Assembly (NCBI GenBank): GCA_900768845.1
Contig: CAAGEK010000023.1
Span: 1-11,179 of the forward strand
Reading direction: 5' to 3'
Length of the DNA stretch: 11,179 nt
Source: Alphaproteobacteria bacterium
GTDB taxonomy: Bacteria; Pseudomonadota; Alphaproteobacteria; CAAGCB01; CAG-977
Each line of letters begins with the position of its first letter. Position 1 is the stretch's first letter. Positions 7,404 through 11,179 of the stretch are shown one piece after another. The notes beneath the pieces were generated by a model. The model was not told the DNA's origin and did not search any database. It was given only the letters and a program-made list of their open reading frames with translations. Both the position numbers and the translations under genes were made by a program.

Positions 7404-9717
7404 AAAATCCGCCTTACCCGTTGTTTTTTCGGTGATTTCGGTTTCTGCGGCCATTGCCGCAGTCGAACCGAACGCCGTTATCATGTATTTTTTGCCCGTA
7501 CAGGATTCGTCCGCAATCGATTCGCCGTACAAATCGGTGTACAGGCCTTATAAAACGGGAATGGTCGTCGTTCCGGCGACGGAAAACCTGCCGGAAAAGA
7601 ACAAGCTGGATGAAAAACACGGACTGAAGACGTCCGTCGGCGTTTCCTTGTATGAAAAGGGGGAAACACCGCTCGCCGAAGCCGAGGAAAATGTTCTGGC
7701 TCCCGTCAAAGTGATGATTTTACCGCCGGAAAACCTGCAATCCGTCGCACGGAAAAAGCGAAAAAAGGTCAAAGGCGTACCGGAAAGCGTTAATCCTTTA
7801 CCGATCCGCATTTTTCCCCTGATCGACCCGAAGCGGGAGATCAAACCGGTTGAAAACGCCGGTGACATTTCACACTTTCCTCCCGTTTCCGCGGTTGCGC
7901 GCCCTGCGGTTCGGGGCAGGGGCGAAGACGACGCGCCGGTTTCGGAACACGAAATCCCCGCATGGATTTTCAAACAGCTGAACAAGTGTGACGGCGCACC
8001 CAAAGATTGGGTGTTGGGAAGGCTTTACCGCATGATGTCCGAAAAGCGGGAGTTGGGAAAAAACGATTGCGAAATCAAACGCGCCGTTGCCGGATATTTG
8101 CAAAAATGCCATCCGTGGCCGGCGGTTTATTACACGCCGTCCGAACATTTTATGGAACGGGAGCGGATTCGCGTCGTGCGGATGGCGATTGAGGTGCTGT
8201 CTTCACGGTTTTCACAGGATTTCTGTTCGCTGAACCTCAGCCGTGTCAATTTCGCCCGAAACGAATTTATCAAAACCCGTTTTGACGGAGCCGATTTTTC
8301 ATATTCCAACTTTGACGGGGCTTTGTTCACCGATGCGGATATGAAAAACACCCTGTTTCAAGGGGCGAATTTGGATAACGTCCTTATTCAAAGCAGTTCT
8401 TTTTCCAAATCGTATATGCTGGATGCGCAAATGCGCTTTTCCCACGTTTTGGATTCCGACTTCAATATGGCTTTTTTGGAAAATGCGGACTTGGCAAACA
8501 CCCAATTCCGCCGTTCTCAGGTTGTCTTGACCGATTTTTCCGATGCGAAAATGGCCAATACGGATTGGGAGGACGTTAAAGGGGGCGAAACCGATTTTTC
8601 AAACGCCGATTTGACAAAAGCCGTCTTTAACAATGTGCTGATGGACAAGACCAAAGCCGTTGACGCCGATTTTTCAAAAATCGTATGCAGACACTGTGTT
8701 TTTCGCGGGTCGGATATGAAAAAGGCTCAGTTCCGTCAAAGTACGTTTGATACGGTTACGTTTGAAAACGCGAATTTGATGGAGGCCGATTTTGCCAAGG
8801 CCGCTTTCACCGCGCCGGTTGTCCTGAAAGGAACGGACATTTACGGCGTGAACTTCAAGGGGGCGGATATTCGCGATTTGGAATCCCTTCCCGTTGAAAC
8901 GTTGCGTTTGACGCTGATTGACGCCGACACGCAAATGCCCGAGCCGCGCATTCCGTTTGAAGCGGCTTCGTACGACGTTGAAATTTTTCACGACAACTTT
9001 AAACAAATCGGGGAAAACGCTTACGGTTGTACGCCTCAAATGTGCCAAGACCGTTTAAAGGGCAGGGTGTCGAATACGAATTTGGCGTTGAGGGCGATGT
9101 CGTTGATTGACGCGCCGATGACGCCGGAACATGATAAAATGTGGGCGTTGTGTACGATGGGGTGCATCGCACGCCATGACAAAAAGCTGGAACCGTCGCA
9201 GATTGACATTCTGGCCGCTTTCGTGCGTAAGAACGCGAAATGGTCGTCCGAAGACCTGTTCAAGCCGTTTTCACCTTTGAAACCCGAAGTTCAGGCGGCT
9301 TTGTTCATTCTGACCGATCCCGAAGCGGGGATAGATCCGACGTATGACATTGATTTGTCGGGAACGGATCTGCGCGGGGCGGATTTGTCGAACGCGGATT
9401 TGCGTCCCTTCATATTCAAAGGGGCGAACCTGAGCGGAGCCGATATGTCGGGATCGGTGATCGACGACACCTACCGCCGTTTCGATCAAGCCGTCATTGA
9501 CCCGTTTACGGTATTCCCGAAAAATACGGGCATTTTCGAACCGTACCGTCTGCCGGAGGATTTCGCCCGTCCCCGCTGGTGGAAACCTTCGACGGTCAGA
9601 GTTATCAAAGACACGGTCAACTTATGGTACGCTACGACGGAGGAAATACCGTTTTCCGATAAATTCGTCGTCGTTCCCGTTCAGGGGAAAACCGCTCGGA
9701 AAAGCGAAGGAAAATAA
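7375..9717 (+). CDS. Exported pentapeptide-repeat protein, two repeat blocks
   Basis: The 780-residue protein has a basic N-terminus and hydrophobic stretch with an AIAA cleavage-like end near residue 29, consistent with Sec export. Residues about 30-200 are Pro/Lys-rich and low in structure. A helical Cys-containing segment (about 200-280) leads into a long pentapeptide-repeat block (about 283-500) with many A(D/N)(F/L)xx units such as GADFS, GANLD, NADLA and EADFA, expected to form a right-handed quadrilateral beta-helix. A middle domain (about 505-655) has the Cys pairs C552-x4-C557 and C593-x3-C597; a second block (about 658-700) reads LSGTDLRGADLSNADL-like. Export argues against the DNA-mimic gyrase-protection role of Qnr proteins. 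I chose the TTG start because AAGGA lies 10 bases upstream; an ATG at 7384 is equally compatible with a signal peptide but lacks a binding site. It overlaps the rhodanese-like gene by 29 bases and ends 2 bases before the Sel1 gene. Function unknown. Confidence 0.9.
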   Translation: MKEMLIKRIKKSALPVVFSVISVSAAIAAVEPNAVIMYFLPVQDSSAIDSPYKSVYRPYKTGMVVVPATENLPEKNKLDEKHGLKTSVGVSLYEKGETPLAEAEENVLAPVKVMILPPENLQSVARKKRKKVKGVPESVNPLPIRIFPLIDPKREIKPVENAGDISHFPPVSAVARPAVRGRGEDDAPVSEHEIPAWIFKQLNKCDGAPKDWVLGRLYRMMSEKRELGKNDCEIKRAVAGYLQKCHPWPAVYYTPSEHFMERERIRVVRMAIEVLSSRFSQDFCSLNLSRVNFARNEFIKTRFDGADFSYSNFDGALFTDADMKNTLFQGANLDNVLIQSSSFSKSYMLDAQMRFSHVLDSDFNMAFLENADLANTQFRRSQVVLTDFSDAKMANTDWEDVKGGETDFSNADLTKAVFNNVLMDKTKAVDADFSKIVCRHCVFRGSDMKKAQFRQSTFDTVTFENANLMEADFAKAAFTAPVVLKGTDIYGVNFKGADIRDLESLPVETLRLTLIDADTQMPEPRIPFEAASYDVEIFHDNFKQIGENAYGCTPQMCQDRLKGRVSNTNLALRAMSLIDAPMTPEHDKMWALCTMGCIARHDKKLEPSQIDILAAFVRKNAKWSSEDLFKPFSPLKPEVQAALFILTDPEAGIDPTYDIDLSGTDLRGADLSNADLRPFIFKGANLSGADMSGSVIDDTYRRFDQAVIDPFTVFPKNTGIFEPYRLPEDFARPRWWKPSTVRVIKDTVNLWYATTEEIPFSDKFVVVPVQGKTARKSEGK

Positions 9718-9719
9718 AA

Positions 9720-10772
9720 ATGAAAGTGCTTTTATTCCTGTGTGTTTTAGCGTTTCCCGCATCTGTTTTCGCTCAAGACGTCGATCCGGTCGTCTTGCGC
9801 GCTCAAGCGGCGAACGGGAGCGTTTCAGCCGCCGCCGCATTGGGAGCGTATTATCAGGACGTTCAAAAGGATTTGAAGCGCGCCGAAAAATGGTTTTACG
9901 CCGCGGCGAATGCGGGCGACGCCGAAGCCCAGTACCGTCTGGCGAAAATTTATGACGCTTCCCGCGAGGGCAGACATCCGAATAAGGAAGTCGTTTCATG
10001 GTTGGAAAAATCGGGCGGTCAGGGACATATGGAAGCTCAACTGATGTTGGGAAAGATTTACCAGTTCGGCCGTCGCGGTATTCCCAAAGACCTTTCCCGC
10101 GCCCGCATCTGGTATGACATGGCGGCGGCCAAAGGATCGAAAGAGGCGATGTTGCAAATCGAAAACCTGTACGGCAATGTTCAGGACGGTTATGTCAAGG
10201 CCGTTTACAATGACGAAGATTTATCATGGCTGGACGCATCGGCGAAGCAGGGTAATCCCGAAGCGGCGGCTCGCTTGGCGGTTTTGGCGGAAAGGGGATA
10301 CGGCATTCCTCAGGATTACAAACGGGCGGCCGCTTTGTACGAAGTGGCGGCGAAAGCCGGTATTCCTCAGGCCGAAACAAGTTTGGGCGGTTTGTATGCG
10401 GCGGGGCTGGGCGTGCCGCAGGATTATGAAAAGGCCGTATTCTGGTTGAGCAACGCGGCCGAAGCGGGTTTTGTCGAAGCGCAAAGAAAGTTGGCGGACA
10501 TTTATGCCTATAAGCGCGGGGATTCTTCCAAAGCGTATGCTTGGACGGTTATCAGCCTGTCGGCCATGTTCCCGAATGCTCAGGATTTGGTGCAGGTTTC
10601 TCCGGATTTGGAACGGTTGTTGCGTTCCATGACGGAAAGTGAAATCCGCGCCGGCCAGACTTTGGCGTTACAGTTGGTCGAAAGAATTAAGGAAAATAAA
10701 AAACAACGCGAAGAACGCCAAAAAGAACAACTGGAACGTATGGAACACTATCGGAAAGCCGCAAAAGAATAA
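9720..10772 (+). CDS. Exported Sel1-repeat protein
   Basis: The 350-residue protein starts with a clear signal peptide (MKVLLFLCVLAFPASVFA, likely cleaved after Ala18). Residues about 27-285 are about six or seven Sel1-like repeats, each a helix pair of about 36 residues, with hallmarks such as GDAEAQYRLAKIY, GHMEAQLMLGKIYQFG, YGIPQDYKRAAALYEVAAKAG and LGVPQDYEKAVFWLSNAAEAG. The fourth repeat is irregular (VQDGYVKAVYNDEDLSW). The last 30 residues are a highly charged Lys/Glu/Arg/Gln helix, possibly a coiled coil. Sel1 repeats are solenoid adaptors for protein-protein contact; in the periplasm they often act in envelope assembly or cell-wall complexes. The gene starts 2 bases after the pentapeptide-repeat gene, with GAAGG 9 bases upstream inside that gene, and is followed by a terminator, so it closes the operon. 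It probably works with the two preceding proteins. Specific partner unknown. Confidence 0.93.
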   Translation: MKVLLFLCVLAFPASVFAQDVDPVVLRAQAANGSVSAAAALGAYYQDVQKDLKRAEKWFYAAANAGDAEAQYRLAKIYDASREGRHPNKEVVSWLEKSGGQGHMEAQLMLGKIYQFGRRGIPKDLSRARIWYDMAAAKGSKEAMLQIENLYGNVQDGYVKAVYNDEDLSWLDASAKQGNPEAAARLAVLAERGYGIPQDYKRAAALYEVAAKAGIPQAETSLGGLYAAGLGVPQDYEKAVFWLSNAAEAGFVEAQRKLADIYAYKRGDSSKAYAWTVISLSAMFPNAQDLVQVSPDLERLLRSMTESEIRAGQTLALQLVERIKENKKQREERQKEQLERMEHYRKAAKE

Positions 10773-10776
10773 ATGC

Positions 10777-10808
10777 AAACCGCCGTAACAGGCGGTTTCT
10801 TTTTTTTT
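10777..10808 (+). terminator. Rho-independent terminator after the Sel1 gene
   Basis: AAACCGCC (10777-10784) pairs with GGCGGTTT (10791-10798) around a 6-base loop, followed by C and a run of nine T (10800-10808). It starts 4 bases after the Sel1 stop codon and ends the three-gene plus-strand transcript. Confidence 0.9.
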
Positions 10809-10993
10809 CGAACCCCCCGCACCAGACACATGGTTCGGGAAAGCTTACGGCTATGCAAAAAAACTCCTCAGGTAAATTCGGACAGCGGTTCGTCATCCGC
10901 ATAGTTTTGCGCCGAAATATTATTCTATGAAGAGAAACGCTGTGCGGCAGAAAAGGAAGCACGATATGGAATATGGAAGCGGAGGTATGTCAG

Positions 10994-11003
10994 GCTCATG
11001 AGC
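10994..11003. repeat. 10-bp perfect palindrome
   Basis: GCTCATGAGC equals its own reverse complement. It lies inside the loop of the longer imperfect inverted repeat 10980-11025 and includes the ATGA overlap of two short reading frames. It may be the tip of a hairpin or a dimeric protein site. Confidence 0.5.
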
Positions 11004-11179
11004 GTATGCCGGAGAGATACCGCCGAAAATGAGTGTGTCGAGCTTTGCAGGATTTTTGAAAAAAGCGGTTTGACGGTTTACGAGCGTCGGAGCGGCATGA
11101 AGTTTCGGTGCAAGCGGGTACTATCCGCGGGAAAGAACGCCCGTAAGGTTATCTGCAAAATCAGACGGACACTGTGTCG
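10998..11179 (+). CDS. Doubtful 3'-open Cys/Arg-rich reading frame
   Basis: From the ATG at 10998 the frame is open to the contig end (60 codons), and upstream it stays open back to 10905 without another standard ATG start. The product is very basic with many Cys (e.g. SVCRRDTAENECVELC, then MKFRCKRV), unlike any neighbour, and uses CGG, AGA, AGG and TGC codons the core genes use less. GGAGG lies 12 bases upstream, a long spacing. A short frame (ATG 10966, AAGGA 8 bases before) ends in an ATGA overlap with this start, which would allow coupling. It may be a real truncated gene or a chance frame in structured DNA; I lean to the latter. Confidence 0.2.
   Translation, partial: MSVCRRDTAENECVELCRIFEKSGLTVYERRSGMKFRCKRVLSAGKNARKVICKIRRTLC

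Larger units (their letters stand above)
10809..11179. other. No confident gene; inverted-repeat-rich tail
   Basis: This 371-base stretch to the contig end holds no gene I can assign. It contains several inverted repeats: CGAACC (10809-10814) with GGTTCG (10832-10837); GCGG (10885-10888) with CCGC (10897-10900); CGGAGGTAT (10980-10988) with ATACCGCCG (11017-11025), 8 of 9 paired; the palindrome at 10994-11003; and GACAC/GTGTC (11168-11178) at the very end. I compared it from memory with tmRNA, RNase P RNA, 6S RNA, group II intron domain V and common riboswitches and saw no match. It could be a structured RNA, the 5' part of a gene, or a mobile-element edge. Confidence 0.45.

Noticed and set aside
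7375..9717. Qnr/MfpA-like gyrase-protection protein
   Set aside because: The protein has an apparent signal peptide and extra domains, so it should not meet cytoplasmic gyrase; the repeat similarity alone is not enough.
9497..9955. Plus-strand frame of 152 codons across the pentapeptide/Sel1 junction
   Set aside because: It is out of frame with two confident genes and is Arg/Ser-rich, as expected for a shifted frame.
10809..10910. Riboswitch, tmRNA or RNase P RNA in the tail
   Set aside because: None of the conserved core strings I know for these RNAs is present.
10687..10962. Minus-strand open frame of about 91 codons across the Sel1 gene end and terminator
   Set aside because: It runs through the terminator hairpin and the antisense of a confident gene, has no ribosome binding site, and its product is low-complexity Arg/Phe/Leu-rich.
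10809..11179. CRISPR array or group II intron
   Set aside because: There are no regularly spaced direct repeats and no domain V-like hairpin; only inverted repeats are seen.

Overview
The window looks like one contig from a Gram-negative alphaproteobacterium, probably uncultured and possibly host-associated. The core genes support this: a gene cluster for squalene (hopanoid precursor) synthesis, hpnC-hpnD-hpnE, directly follows trmFO, the folate/FAD-dependent tRNA m5U54 methyltransferase, and an iron-type superoxide dismutase lies beyond it. This is inferred from gene content; there is no rRNA or tRNA in the window to confirm it.

Layout. (1) Bases 1-80 are almost pure G and look like a sequencing or assembly artefact at the contig end. 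(2) Bases 81-1930 (+) hold three small, visibly AT-rich accessory genes: the 3' part of a protein with an EF-hand-like calcium loop, a short and probably truncated pesticin/T4-lysozyme-like muramidase, and a six-segment membrane protein. (3) A perfect 15-bp hairpin with A and T tracts (1949-1988) can terminate transcription from both sides. (4) Bases 2007-6835 (-) hold trmFO > hpnC > hpnD > hpnE, packed with overlaps or a 3-base gap, followed by sodB, which has a well-formed promoter of its own. (5) A 106-base AT-rich divergent spacer (6836-6941) carries candidate promoter elements. (6) Bases 6942-10772 (+) hold three packed genes for envelope proteins: a membrane-anchored rhodanese-fold protein without the catalytic cysteine, a large exported pentapeptide-repeat protein, and an exported Sel1-repeat protein, closed by a terminator. 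(7) Bases 10809-11179 have no confident gene but contain several inverted repeats and an unusual Cys/Arg-rich reading frame running off the end.

How they work together. HpnD, HpnC and HpnE convert two farnesyl diphosphates to squalene; the squalene-hopene cyclase is not in the window. TrmFO shares the transcript but acts on tRNA. The (+) trio appears to be one operon for periplasmic or inner-membrane scaffold-type proteins of unknown role, and is the best candidate here for an undescribed module. The muramidase-like/membrane-protein block could be an effector-immunity remnant or a lysis remnant, but the muramidase lacks most of its C-terminal lobe.
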